DNA of 64,000 nt, taken from the NCBI RefSeq assembly GCF_001544875.2, contig NZ_FCOA02000021.1:62001-126000 (forward strand). Reading direction: 5' to 3'. Source of the stretch: Caballeronia hypogeia (lineage in GTDB: Bacteria; Pseudomonadota; Gammaproteobacteria; Burkholderiales; Burkholderiaceae). Under the pieces are notes generated by a model. That model saw nothing but the letters and a program-made list of their open reading frames with translations. It was not told where the DNA came from and made no database searches. Shown here piece by piece: positions 8,507 to 17,528 of this stretch (position 1 is its first letter; each line of letters starts with the position of its first letter). Both the position numbers and the translations under genes were made by a program.

Positions 8507-9649
8507 ATGAACATCGTGATTTTCATCTACTCGATGCAGTGTGGCGGCGCGCAGCGCGTGACCGCCAACCTGGCGAACGAGTGGGCCTCACGGGCGATCG
8601 ACGTCACCATCGTGACGGAAGTGTCGCCCGAGCAGGACTTTTATCCGCTGGAAGGCTCGATCAAGCGCCTGCACATGCCGATCGCCGCGCGCGGCGGCGG
8701 TTTGCTCGGCGCATTGGGCGGCCTCACGGCAAACTTCGCGCGCGTGCGGGAATATCGCCGCATCCTGAAGCAGGTCAAGCCCGACATCGCGCTCGGCATG
8801 ATGACGGCCGCCTCCGTGCTGTCGATCCTCGCGGGCCGGGGCTTGCCGTGCAAGGTCGTCGCGACCGAGCACACGCATCCGCCGATTCTGCCGAGCAAGC
8901 TGTGGAGCACCCTGCGCCGCTGGGTGTTTCCATCGGCGGACAGAATCGTCGTGCTGACCGAGGAAAGCAAGGTGTGGCTGCGCGAGCATTGCGACTGCTC
9001 GGCGGTTTCGGTCATTCCGCCGCCGTTCGCGCTGCCGATTCCGCGCACCGAGCCGATGATCATGCCGGAGACGGTCATGGCGCCGGAGCGTCGGATGTTG
9101 CTCGCGGTGGGCCGTCTGCACGAAGCGAAGGGCTTCGATTACCTCGTCGATGCGTTCGCGGAGATCGCGCCGGGTCTGCCGCAATGGGACCTCGTGATCG
9201 TCGGTGAGGGCGATCAGCGCGCGCTGCTGGAGAAGAAGGTGGCGCAGCACGGCCTACAGGGCCGCGTGAAGCTGCCGGGACACGCGGGCAACGTGCGCGA
9301 CTGGTATCAGCGCGCGGACCTCTACGTGCTGAGCTCGCGCTTCGAAGGCTTCTCGATGACGCTCGTCGAAGCGATGTCCGCGGGCGTCGCCGCCGTGAGC
9401 TATGACTGCGACTGTGGCCCGCGCGACATCATTCGTCACGGCGAGAACGGTCTGCTCGTGCGTCCCGTCGGCGATCCGCACGCGCTCGCGCAGGCGCTCG
9501 GCCGCCTGATGGAGAACGACGCAGAACGCGCTGCGATCGCGGCGCGGGCGACAGGCGTCACGCAGACCTTCGCCTTCGACAAGACCGTGGCGATGTGGAG
9601 CGACGTCTTTTCCGCAGTCGGTGTGAAGGCGCGGCCCGGGCTTGCCTGA
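8507..9649 (+). CDS. GT-B glycosyltransferase
   Basis: The start at 8507 is set by GGAGA five bases upstream and by the N-terminus MNIVIFIYSMQCGGAQRVTA, typical of GT4 acceptor domains (GGAxR glycine loop). The 380-residue product has LLAVGRLHEAKGFDYLVDAF at the start of the donor-binding half and the E-x7-E motif EGFSMTLVEAMSAG. The gene begins 28 bp after the Wzc-like gene, so the two are probably cotranscribed. It should add one sugar to the lipid-linked repeat unit. Donor and acceptor are unknown. Confidence 0.88.
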   Translation: MNIVIFIYSMQCGGAQRVTANLANEWASRAIDVTIVTEVSPEQDFYPLEGSIKRLHMPIAARGGGLLGALGGLTANFARVREYRRILKQVKPDIALGMMTAASVLSILAGRGLPCKVVATEHTHPPILPSKLWSTLRRWVFPSADRIVVLTEESKVWLREHCDCSAVSVIPPPFALPIPRTEPMIMPETVMAPERRMLLAVGRLHEAKGFDYLVDAFAEIAPGLPQWDLVIVGEGDQRALLEKKVAQHGLQGRVKLPGHAGNVRDWYQRADLYVLSSRFEGFSMTLVEAMSAGVAAVSYDCDCGPRDIIRHGENGLLVRPVGDPHALAQALGRLMENDAERAAIAARATGVTQTFAFDKTVAMWSDVFSAVGVKARPGLA

Positions 9650-9694
9650 GCCGCCTCGCGCGAACTTGGCGCATCGATCGATTACGGCCTGAAC

Positions 9695-10813
9695 ATGAAG
9701 ATCTTCTTGTTGGTGAGCTCGATGGGAACGGGCGGCGCGGAGCGCGTCGCCGCGACCCTGGTGAATGCGTGGGTCGAACGCGGCGACGAGGTCACGCTCG
9801 TGCCCACTTTCTCCGGCGGCGGCGCGCTGTTCTACCCCGTCGATGAACGTGTGCGCGTCGTCCCTCTCGCCGGTCTCGTCGAGGGTGACGGACACGGATT
9901 GTCGCGCTATCTCGCGCGCGTCGCGGCGTTGCGCAAGCTGATTCGCGAATCGCGACCGGACGTGCTGATTTCGTTTCTGCCGAATGTGAGCATCATGACC
10001 TTGCTCGCCTCGCGCGGCCTGTCCATTCCCGTCATCGCGTGCGAGCACAACAATCCATCGGTCGATGGACGCTCGCGCCTCTGGACGGTGTTGTGCCGGC
10101 TCTTCTATCCGCGCGCGCGCATCGTCACGGTGCTGACCGAAAGCATCGTCGAAGCGTTTCGCAAGATGGTGCCCGGTGCGCGCAGCATCGTGGTCGTGCC
10201 CAATCCGTTGCCCAACGAAGTGTTCGAGCGCGGGCTCGCACGCAAGGAAGGCAGCGAGCGCAAGCGCGTGATGTCGGTGGGACGTCTGACGGCCCAGAAA
10301 CAGTTCGATGTATTGATCGACGCGTTCGCAACAGTGGCGCAGGAACGCGATGATGTGGACCTCTGGATCTGGGGCGAAGGCAGCGACCGCGTGAGCCTCG
10401 AAGCACAGATCGCGCGTCTCGGCATGCGCGAGCGCATCTTCCTTCCGGGCACCACGGACGCGTTGTATAGTGAGCTTTCGAAGGCGCGCGCGTTCGCGAT
10501 GTCTTCGCGCTTCGAGGGTATGCCGATGGCCCTGATGGAAAGCCTCGCACTGGGCCTGCCATGCGTCGCGTCCGATTGCCCGAGCGGGCCGCGCGAACTG
10601 ACGCGTGATGGCCGTGACGGATTGCTCGTACCGGTGGGCGATCGTGAAGCGCTTACTGAAGCGCTGCGCCGTCTCGTCAGCGACGATCATCTGTGTCGCG
10701 AGATGGGCCGCCAGGCTGCTGATTCCATGCGTGAGCGTTACGGTCTGCAGGCCATCCTGCCGCTGTGGGACCGTCTGTTCGCAAGCGTCGGCGCAAAAAC
10801 CATGAGGGCATGA
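9695..10813 (+). CDS. GT-B glycosyltransferase
   Basis: This 372-residue GT4 enzyme opens with MKIFLLVSSMGTGGAERVAA and has VMSVGRLTAQKQFDVLIDAF and the E-x7-E motif EGMPMALMESLALG. It is clearly homologous to the preceding glycosyltransferase, suggesting an old duplication. The gene is 45 bp downstream in the same rightward operon. The ribosome binding site is weak. The exact linkage made is unknown. Confidence 0.87.
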   Translation: MKIFLLVSSMGTGGAERVAATLVNAWVERGDEVTLVPTFSGGGALFYPVDERVRVVPLAGLVEGDGHGLSRYLARVAALRKLIRESRPDVLISFLPNVSIMTLLASRGLSIPVIACEHNNPSVDGRSRLWTVLCRLFYPRARIVTVLTESIVEAFRKMVPGARSIVVVPNPLPNEVFERGLARKEGSERKRVMSVGRLTAQKQFDVLIDAFATVAQERDDVDLWIWGEGSDRVSLEAQIARLGMRERIFLPGTTDALYSELSKARAFAMSSRFEGMPMALMESLALGLPCVASDCPSGPRELTRDGRDGLLVPVGDREALTEALRRLVSDDHLCREMGRQAADSMRERYGLQAILPLWDRLFASVGAKTMRA

Positions 10814-10817
10814 GTTC

Positions 10818-11783
10818 ATGCGCATTCGTTCGTTGCGCGGGATCACGGCAAGCCGCTACACGTTGCTCGTGATGGCCACGCTTTGTCTCGCGCGCTCGGG
10901 GCTTCCCGACGCGCAGGTCAGATTCCTGCCGAAAAACCCGAAGTGCACGGTGACGAACTTCACCCGTCCCGCGCTCCACGATCCCGTCGATCCGATGAAG
11001 TACGGCGCGAAGTGCGACGGCAAGACCGACGACACCGGCGCCTTTCAGCGCGCGATGAACGCGGGCGATGTGCTCGTGCCCGCGCGCACCTGCGTGATCG
11101 CGCATACGGTGAACATCAAGGTGAGCAATCGCCGCATGGAGTGCAAGCCGGGCGCGGTGCTCAAACGCAACGTCGCGGGCGAGCACACCATGTTCCTGTA
11201 TCGCGCGGGCGCGGGCCTGATGATGAATAACAGCATCGTCGGCTGCACGTTCGAAGGCGCGAATTCGATACCGCCGGTCGTCGACTGGGATGCGCCGGGG
11301 CACTGGGATATCCCGGTGGAGACCAACGACAACGTCAGCAACTTCTATCTGGCGGGCAACACGTTCCGGCGGTTCTTCGGTCAATCGATGTTTCAGACGG
11401 GCGGCAGCAACGGCGGCAGCGGCGACCGCATCGTCTTCAACACTTTCGAAAACTGCCCGTTGTATGGTCCTGTGTTCGTCGGTCACCAGAACGGTTACGT
11501 AGGCTACAACAAGGCGATCAGTTGCACGGTGGGCGTCGAGAACGACTATTCGACCGACAACACCGGCGGCAACGTGTTCGAGTGCAATCAGATCACAACG
11601 AACGAGTCGGAGGCCAAGCTGACCGGCGGCGTGTACGGCAAGGGGACGAACTACAGCGGCAACACGGTGCGCTATAACACCATTTCGGGCCAGCACTCCC
11701 AGCTCCTCATCAAGCACCAGGACAAGGGCCGCGACGCGAAGTATCTCGACAATGATTGCGGTGGCGGCTGTAAGGTGGAGTAG
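10818..11783 (+). CDS. Exported right-handed beta-helix (pectate-lyase-like) protein
   Basis: The 321-residue protein starts with a signal-peptide-like segment (arginine-rich start, then YTLLVMATLCLA). The pectate-lyase_3 hallmark DPMKYGAKCDGKTDDTGAFQRAMNAG lies near residues 57-82. The remainder is short beta-helix coils rich in Asn and Gly (for example FYLAGNTFRRF, NTFENCPL). Several paired cysteines suggest a periplasmic or extracellular location. It starts four bases after the glycosyltransferase stop, so it belongs to the operon. By position it may be a lyase, epimerase or hydrolase acting on the polymer, but no catalytic residues can be assigned safely. It is the second beta-helix protein in this locus. 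Confidence 0.75.
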   Translation: MRIRSLRGITASRYTLLVMATLCLARSGLPDAQVRFLPKNPKCTVTNFTRPALHDPVDPMKYGAKCDGKTDDTGAFQRAMNAGDVLVPARTCVIAHTVNIKVSNRRMECKPGAVLKRNVAGEHTMFLYRAGAGLMMNNSIVGCTFEGANSIPPVVDWDAPGHWDIPVETNDNVSNFYLAGNTFRRFFGQSMFQTGGSNGGSGDRIVFNTFENCPLYGPVFVGHQNGYVGYNKAISCTVGVENDYSTDNTGGNVFECNQITTNESEAKLTGGVYGKGTNYSGNTVRYNTISGQHSQLLIKHQDKGRDAKYLDNDCGGGCKVE

Positions 11784-11837
11784 TCAGCGAATGCCGGGCG
11801 CGCAGGCAACCGGAGCGCGCTCTCCAACGACAATCGG

Positions 11838-12620
11838 ATGGCCAGCATGGACGACGACGCCCGCAACTTCAAAGACCATTGCCACGAACGGGTCGATGCC
11901 GCGCTGTCGTCCGATCACCGCTTGCAGAAGGCGGAGCGCGCGATCTTCGCGATGCTCGCGCCGCATGTGACGGGCGGCGCGCTGCTCGATATCGGCGTGG
12001 CGAGCGGGCGGACCACGCCGGCGCTTGCCGCGTTGAGCAGCAATTACATCGGTATCGACTATTCGGAAGGCATGGTCGCGATCTGCAAGTCGCGCTATCC
12101 GACGCGGCGTTTCATGACCATGGATGCGCGCGATATCGAGCGGTTCTTCGCGCACGAGCATTTCGATCTCATCGTGTACGCGTTCAATGGCATCGACGGC
12201 GCCGGTCATGAGGAGCGCCTCTCGATCATGTCCGGCATTCAGCAGGCGCTCAAGCCGGGCGGCTATTTCGTGTTCTCCAGTCACAATCGCGACTTCGCGC
12301 AGTTCGCGCATCTGGCGGAACGCCGGCCGCACGTCGGCAGCATCGGGGATTTATTGCGTCTGCCGTTGCGCTACGCGCGCTATGCAAAGGACACGCGGCG
12401 CAACGTGATCGAAACGGAATATGCAGTGGTCAACGAGTCATCAGGCGAGTATCCGCTGCCGCAGTACTACATCTCGCTCGACTCGCAAGTGCGCCAGTTG
12501 CGCACGCTCGGCTTCGACAAGCGTATCGATGCCTACGGCTACGACGGCATGCTGATCGATCGCGATCGCAAGCACGATCGCGACAGCGCGTGGATCTATT
12601 ACATCGCGAGAAAGCGTTAG
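11838..12620 (+). CDS. Class I SAM-dependent methyltransferase
   Basis: The 260-residue protein has the Rossmann SAM-binding motif I LLDIGVASGRTTPALA (about residues 49-64). Then come an acidic motif II (YIGIDYSEGMVAICKSRY), DARDIE and a FDLIVYAFNGID segment. A post-motif LKPGGYFVFSSHN is also present. Enzymes of this type methylate sugars or small molecules. In this operon it may methylate the polysaccharide, for example capping a terminal sugar (inference). The gene is last in the rightward unit. Its end overlaps the convergent glycosyltransferase stop by four bases. ATG at 11838 or 11847 could be the start. Confidence 0.82.
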   Translation: MASMDDDARNFKDHCHERVDAALSSDHRLQKAERAIFAMLAPHVTGGALLDIGVASGRTTPALAALSSNYIGIDYSEGMVAICKSRYPTRRFMTMDARDIERFFAHEHFDLIVYAFNGIDGAGHEERLSIMSGIQQALKPGGYFVFSSHNRDFAQFAHLAERRPHVGSIGDLLRLPLRYARYAKDTRRNVIETEYAVVNESSGEYPLPQYYISLDSQVRQLRTLGFDKRIDAYGYDGMLIDRDRKHDRDSAWIYYIARKR

Positions 12621-13804
12621 TCCCGCACCTTCTCCGCTGACGTCGCCGGCATGGTTGCGCGCGGCGCGCTTTCACGCGCGAGCCGCGAATGCGCGAGACG
12701 CCGATAGATGGTGTCCCAGTCGCGTGCGATCTTGTTGATGTCGAAATTGCGTTCGACGAAGATGCGGCCGCTCTGTCCCGCCGCGGCCGCTTCAGCGGCG
12801 CAAAGCTGCATGGTGTGCGCCATGCGGTCCGCGAGCGCGGCCGGGTCCTTGGCCGGGGCGAGCACGCCGACGTCATCGGACGGAAACAGCTCCTTCACGC
12901 CGCCGACATTCGTCGCGACCACCACGCGGCTTGCGGCCATCGCTTCCAGGATCACCATCGGCATGCCTTCCCACGCGGACGACAGAACGACGCCATCCGC
13001 CGCGCTCATCAGATCCGGCACATCATGACGCGGGCCGAGAAAGCTGATCTGCGATTCGAGCTTCGCCTCGGCGCACTGACGCTTGAGGTCGTCCTTTTCG
13101 GGGCCGTCGCCGGCAAGCAGCACGCGCATGTTGGTGAGTCCGCGGTCACGCAGATGCGCCACCGCGCGGATCAGATTCGAGAAGTCCTTGGCGGGCACCA
13201 GCCGGCCGATCGCGAGCCACACGAAACGATCGCCGACGCCGAGCGTGTCGCGCAGCGCGGCGCGCTTGTCCGCATTGAATTCGAAGCGCGCGAGATCGAC
13301 GCCGTTCGGCACGAAGCCGCCTTTCTTCGGGTCGATCATGCCCTGCGACACGTAGTGCTCGTAGGAACTCGCGCTCACGCTGCTCGTGTAGTGCGAAAGA
13401 CGGCGTGTGAACCGATACGCGAGCAGTCTGCCATGACTGCCTTCGAGCTCGTTGATGCTGTGGGCCGTGGACACGACGGGAAGTTTTGGAAAGAAAACCC
13501 GTGCAATCCGTACGAAGATATTTGCGTGCACCATGTGAGAATGCAGAATGTCGGGCCGCCATGACTTGACCAGTCGCGCGAGCTTCCAGATTGCGCGCAC
13601 GTCCGGTTTGCTCGGTGTCATCTTCAGCGTGATCACGTCAATGCCCATGTTCGCGAAGTCCTGGACAAAGAATTTCGGCTCGATCATGGACACGACGAGC
13701 ACGTCCCATCCGATGCGTTTGAGTCCGCGGGCGAGCAGCACGAGCTGACTCTCCGCGCCGCCGAGATTGAGGCCGGTGATGACCAACATGACACGTGCTC
13801 GCAT
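12617..13804 (-). CDS. GT-B glycosyltransferase
   Basis: I place the start at MRARVMLVITGLNLGGAESQLV, with AAGGACG eight bases upstream; the longer frame to 14044 lacks support. The 395-residue protein is a GT4 member with the glycine loop GLNLGGAES, VWLAIGRLVPAKDFSNLIRA and the E-x7-E motif EGMPMVILEAMAAS. It is transcribed alone toward the methyltransferase. The upstream 420 bp hold its promoter. It is likely another sugar-addition step of the same polymer. Confidence 0.87.
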   Translation of the reverse strand: MRARVMLVITGLNLGGAESQLVLLARGLKRIGWDVLVVSMIEPKFFVQDFANMGIDVITLKMTPSKPDVRAIWKLARLVKSWRPDILHSHMVHANIFVRIARVFFPKLPVVSTAHSINELEGSHGRLLAYRFTRRLSHYTSSVSASSYEHYVSQGMIDPKKGGFVPNGVDLARFEFNADKRAALRDTLGVGDRFVWLAIGRLVPAKDFSNLIRAVAHLRDRGLTNMRVLLAGDGPEKDDLKRQCAEAKLESQISFLGPRHDVPDLMSAADGVVLSSAWEGMPMVILEAMAASRVVVATNVGGVKELFPSDDVGVLAPAKDPAALADRMAHTMQLCAAEAAAAGQSGRIFVERNFDINKIARDWDTIYRRLAHSRLARESAPRATMPATSAEKVRD

Positions 13805-14227
13805 AACTTTCGTCCTTGGTTCTTGACGGAACAGCGTCAAAAAATTTGGTGATGAAGATTCAGAAGCGAAGCTTTCCTGCCGTATTCCCTGGAAGCGCCA
13901 GGCAATCGCTTTTAACCGGGCACTGCGTTTGCTGCATCGCCGCAAGGTGACGTAATTGACGTCGTTCTTACGGTGTCCATTCGGTTTGATCCCCAGGAAA
14001 GGGAATATCGATGGATAAAACGGGGCGTCGGTGCACCAGCACACGCACGCCGATTGTTGTAACGCGGTGACGCGATGAGAGCTTCCTGCTTATGTGTGCT
14101 CCCGCACATAAAAGAACCGCGTGTTAGAATCCGTGCCATCAATGCTCCGTTTACGGGGCGTGGCGCAAGCGATCGACACGTCATGCTTTCAGCTCTCTCG
14201 TAGTCACGCGCAATTCGCGGAGAAGAC
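13805..14227. other. 423-bp divergent intergenic region
   Basis: It separates the leftward glycosyltransferase from the rightward small membrane protein gene. The right part holds a CRP-like site and an extended -10 promoter, listed next. The left part shows nothing I can name. Confidence 0.6.
14090..14130 (+). promoter_or_regulatory. CRP/FNR-family-like site and extended -10 promoter for the small membrane protein
   Basis: TTATGTG (14090-14096) and CACATAA (14105-14111) form an inverted repeat with the TGTG-N8-CACA spacing known for CRP-family sites. An extended -10 element, TGTTAGAAT, follows at 14122-14130, and no -35 consensus is present. The palindrome would sit near -36 to -40 of the predicted start at about 14136, where an activator could replace a -35 box. 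As RNA the same bases could form a nine-base stem, so a hairpin is an alternative reading. Confidence 0.5.
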
Positions 14228-14434
14228 ATGTCCTGGCTCAACCTGATCGGAACTATCACAGTTGGGGCCGTAATGGTTCTTGCTTTGGTAGCGGTCTTCG
14301 AAATCGTCTTCCGAACGCCGCGCGAGAAACGCCTCCCCGAAGGTCATAGCAAGAAGTCAGAGCCCGCTACGGCTCGCACCCACGGCCCAACTCGCGGACA
14401 GGAATTCAAGGGCTCGAACAGCGGCGATCGCTGA
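14228..14434 (+). CDS. Small single-span membrane protein, unknown function
   Basis: This 68-residue ORF has a good ribosome binding site (GGAGAAGAC directly before the ATG). It also has one hydrophobic segment at about residues 6-28 (IGTITVGAVMVLALVAVFEIVF), followed by a basic, polar tail rich in Arg, Lys, Thr and Gly. The tail is probably cytoplasmic. I do not recognise a family. A promoter with a CRP-like site lies just upstream. It lies inside the polysaccharide locus, so it could be a small accessory factor, but this is unproven. Confidence 0.55.
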   Translation: MSWLNLIGTITVGAVMVLALVAVFEIVFRTPREKRLPEGHSKKSEPATARTHGPTRGQEFKGSNSGDR

Positions 14435-14449
14435 ATCCCCTCTTCAAGG

Positions 14450-15778
14450 TTATAAGCGGCTGTATCCCATCCAGGCTCGCGCACGCTTATAAATATTCAT
14501 CTTGATGTCCACAACGGTGATATCACCGGCCTTGTTCCACGTGTGAAGACCTGATCGCTCCGGGGCCGCGCGCTTTACGAGCACGGGCGTCTCTTCATAC
14601 TCGCATTCACTCAGCTTTGTAATTTCACAAAACCATAGTGCCGCTCCGTATTCGCGCTCGCAATCCTGTGCGGGGCGAATGAGCCGGCCATTTGCGTCCC
14701 TGAAGATATTCCCTGCCATGCGCGCGCGTCGGCAGTCCGACACGATCGGGTTGCACGGATGCGCCTCCCACGGCCCGAATGGCGAGCTCGCGTGATAGAG
14801 ATGCAACTCGTCCCAGTTCGGACCGCCGCCTTGCTCGATCGTGGTGAAGAGCCACCATTTGCCGTTGTCGTGCAAGAGCGTGGTGTCGGCGGCAACGATG
14901 TCTTTCATCAGTGTCGCGTGCGGCTCCCATTTCGACGGAAACGGGGCCGCTCGATACACCTCGATCGTGCGATTGCCGGAGGTCTCCGGAATCATGAAGA
15001 CATCGCCCTCATGCTCGAAGAGGAACGGATAAGAAAGGTGATACGGCAACTCGAGCACGACTTGCGGCGCGGCGTCCCAGGTCTTCGTCTCCGGGTCCAG
15101 CGCCACATGCGAAATCACGCCTTTGCCGGTCGAATAAGGCAGGTCTTCAAAGAACAAATGATATCGGCCGTCGGCGTCGCGCCACGGAAACGGGTCCGCG
15201 TAGAAGCGGTCATTGGGCGACGGAATCTGCAGCCACCATTGCGCCTCGCCGGAGCCTTCGCTATGCAATGCGATGCCCCAATGGCCACGGCGCGAAAAGC
15301 GCTTGCGGAACTGATTGACGACCTTCTCTCGCAGATGCCGAAACGCGAAGCGCAGTACGTCGGCGTTCGAAGTCCCGCCTGCTGCGCGCGCCGGTTCGAT
15401 CACCGGAAACTCGTTCGGCGACCGCACGTTCGCGAGGCGCTGCTTGGCGCGCTCGAACAACTGGCGTTGCCGGTTGAGCGTGAGCGCGAGCGAGTCGCAG
15501 AAGAACAGCCGGTTGGGAATCGCCACATGCGATTCGGCGACGAGATGGACCTTGCCATCGGGCGCGCGCCACACGATCTGCAAATGCGGCGTCTGATGCA
15601 GCAGCAGCGTCTTCCACAGATTGGCGATGCCGGGCGCGCCGTTGCACAGCACTTCACAGCCCGGGATCGCGGCGCGCTCGGCGGCGGACAGATCCTGGCC
15701 CTGCGGCGGGCTGTATAACTTGCGCTCGAACGCCATCCACAGTTCGAGCGTCACCGGAATGCGCTGAGTCGTATTCAT
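14450..15778 (-). CDS. GINT1-like (glucosamine inositolphosphorylceramide transferase N-domain-like) protein
   Basis: With the ATG at MNTTQRIPV the product has 442 residues; a GTG at 15835 would add 19, and neither has a clear ribosome binding site. The C-terminal two thirds look like a five-bladed, glycosidase-type propeller: NDRFYADPFPWRDADGRYHLFFED, VLELPYHLSYPFLFEHEGDVFMIPET, KWWLFTTIE, and RMAGNIFRDANGRLIRPAQDC. This pattern is shared by the domain first named in plant glucosamine inositolphosphorylceramide transferase and by bacterial polysaccharide-locus proteins. No membrane span is seen. It may bind or transfer a sugar in the pathway. Function in bacteria is poorly known. Confidence 0.65.
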   Translation of the reverse strand: MNTTQRIPVTLELWMAFERKLYSPPQGQDLSAAERAAIPGCEVLCNGAPGIANLWKTLLLHQTPHLQIVWRAPDGKVHLVAESHVAIPNRLFFCDSLALTLNRQRQLFERAKQRLANVRSPNEFPVIEPARAAGGTSNADVLRFAFRHLREKVVNQFRKRFSRRGHWGIALHSEGSGEAQWWLQIPSPNDRFYADPFPWRDADGRYHLFFEDLPYSTGKGVISHVALDPETKTWDAAPQVVLELPYHLSYPFLFEHEGDVFMIPETSGNRTIEVYRAAPFPSKWEPHATLMKDIVAADTTLLHDNGKWWLFTTIEQGGGPNWDELHLYHASSPFGPWEAHPCNPIVSDCRRARMAGNIFRDANGRLIRPAQDCEREYGAALWFCEITKLSECEYEETPVLVKRAAPERSGLHTWNKAGDITVVDIKMNIYKRARAWMGYSRL

Positions 15779-15908
15779 CGTCGGATGGGCGCGGTTATCT
15801 GTAAGCTGAAAAGGATTGAACCGCGAGCGCCGCACCGCTTATGTGCGCGAGCGAACTCATCGTCCATATCTGTTCGCGTGCGTTTCGCCGCCACGTTTGC
15901 ACTCGCGC

Positions 15909-17261
15909 TCATGCGGCGTCCGAAACCGGCTTGCGCAGGCAGGCAAGATAGCCGAGGAAGTTGAGCAGCACCATCAGGGCGGTTGCGAATAGCACGCCTT
16001 CCGCGCCATAACGCGGCGCCAGTATCGCGTTCGCGGTCACCTTGATCACGAAGATCGCAATGGACATGATCGCAAGCGCGCGATAGCGCGCCTCGCTCAC
16101 GAGCAATTGCAGAATGACGAGCGCGGCGAAGCCGGTTGGAACCTGAAGCAGGCCGATGCGGAAGAGCCGCGTGACCGCCGCCGTATCCTCCGCGGTGAAC
16201 GCGCCGCGCTGAAACAGCAATTCGATGATCCACGGCGCGAGCAACCAGGCGAGCGCCGCGCCGGCCGAGCCGACCGCCAGCATGACCATCGACCATTTGA
16301 ACGCGGTGTCGCGGGCGCGCACGTAGTCCTTGGCGGCGAGAATCTCGGCCAGGATCGGCAGGATCGCGCGGCTGATGGCGAGCGCGCCCATGCCGAGCAC
16401 CAGGGCCAGCACGCGATACGCATAGCCGTAAGTCGCGATGGCGCCGTCGCCCGCTTGCGCGAGAAAGTACTGATCGAGCGGCGGGATCATGGCGGCGAAT
16501 ATGCCGCCGAATATCAGCATGCTGGTGGAATGGAACGTGTCGCGCCAATAGGGCGAGCGGAACGAGAGGCGAAACCGCATGCGCACGCCATCGGCATTGC
16601 GCGCGCTGAAGTGCAGCACCAGCGCTTGCAGAGCCACGCCAATCGATGTGCCGAGCATCAGCGGCAACAGCGAATGGCGATTCGGCATGGCGAGAATGCA
16701 GGCGAGCAGCACGAGCGCCGGGACGCTTTCAAGCAGCGTATTGATGTGCTTGCCGCTCGCTTGCAGACGCGCCGCACTGATGCACACGGTCAGGCTCAGC
16801 ACGCCCATCACCGAGATGCCGACAAGCAGCTCGAAGCACATCTGACGCGTTTGTTCCGACAGATTGCCCGCAATGAGATGCGCAATGAGCGGCCACGCGA
16901 GCAGCAACGCGCCGGTGAGCACGATGCTGAGCAACAGGCACGCGGTTTCCAGCTCGCTCACGAATTCCGTGAGCTCTTCTTTCTTGCCGCGCATGCGCAC
17001 GAAGAGCGGCACGAGCAGCACGCTCAACTCGTTCGTGAGCACGAGCGGCAAGAACGTGATGAGCGTGAGCGCGAGCTGATATGCATCGACCGTGGCGCCG
17101 ATGCCGTATTGATGCGCAATCGCCATTTCCTTGAACGCCCCCGTGCCCTTACCGAGGAACACGAACAGTGAGACGATCATTGCGCCTTTGGCGATGCGTC
17201 TATGGTCGGAATGGGCGTTCAGGAAGCGTCTTCTGAGCACGCCGATCGCAGATGTCAGCAC
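15909..17261 (-). CDS. MurJ/Wzx-type lipid-linked oligosaccharide flippase
   Basis: I choose a GTG start at 17261 because GGAGAAAAC sits directly upstream; no good site precedes the longer frame. The 450-residue protein is almost wholly hydrophobic, with about 13-14 membrane spans, and carries MurJ/MviN signatures such as FLGKGTGAFKEMAIAHQYGIGATVDAYQLALT near the N-terminus and DQYFLAQAGDGAIATYGYAYR mid-protein. Proteins of this fold flip lipid-linked sugars across the inner membrane. In this locus it most likely exports the polymer repeat unit. It is not the housekeeping MurJ by context. It is in a leftward unit with the GINT1-like gene. Confidence 0.85.
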   Translation of the reverse strand: MLTSAIGVLRRRFLNAHSDHRRIAKGAMIVSLFVFLGKGTGAFKEMAIAHQYGIGATVDAYQLALTLITFLPLVLTNELSVLLVPLFVRMRGKKEELTEFVSELETACLLLSIVLTGALLLAWPLIAHLIAGNLSEQTRQMCFELLVGISVMGVLSLTVCISAARLQASGKHINTLLESVPALVLLACILAMPNRHSLLPLMLGTSIGVALQALVLHFSARNADGVRMRFRLSFRSPYWRDTFHSTSMLIFGGIFAAMIPPLDQYFLAQAGDGAIATYGYAYRVLALVLGMGALAISRAILPILAEILAAKDYVRARDTAFKWSMVMLAVGSAGAALAWLLAPWIIELLFQRGAFTAEDTAAVTRLFRIGLLQVPTGFAALVILQLLVSEARYRALAIMSIAIFVIKVTANAILAPRYGAEGVLFATALMVLLNFLGYLACLRKPVSDAA

Positions 17262-17528
17262 GTTTTCTCCGTTTATTTGCTGTGGAATTATCAGGCAGAT
17301 ATCGCTGCACGGACGTGCGGTAGGGCGCTCAACGTGATCGCGGGCGGCGCGATATGGAGACGATACAGGCGCGAAGTGTCGCGCATACGTCATAGTCGAC
17401 GACTGCGACGCCAATCGTCGTTAATGTCTTATGGTATGAAAAGATGATTTACGGCGGGGGCGTGCGGTTATTCGCACCAGCAGTGAAAACCCGGCGCGCC
17501 TCGTCGGCGGCCGGATTTAATGGCAGGA

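Noticed and set aside
6487..8526. 679-codon antisense ORF over the Wzc-like gene
   Set aside because: His/Arg/Ala-rich shadow; the sense strand has complete kinase motifs.
9254..10846. 530-codon antisense ORF over two glycosyltransferases
   Set aside because: Spans two real genes on the other strand and has shadow composition.
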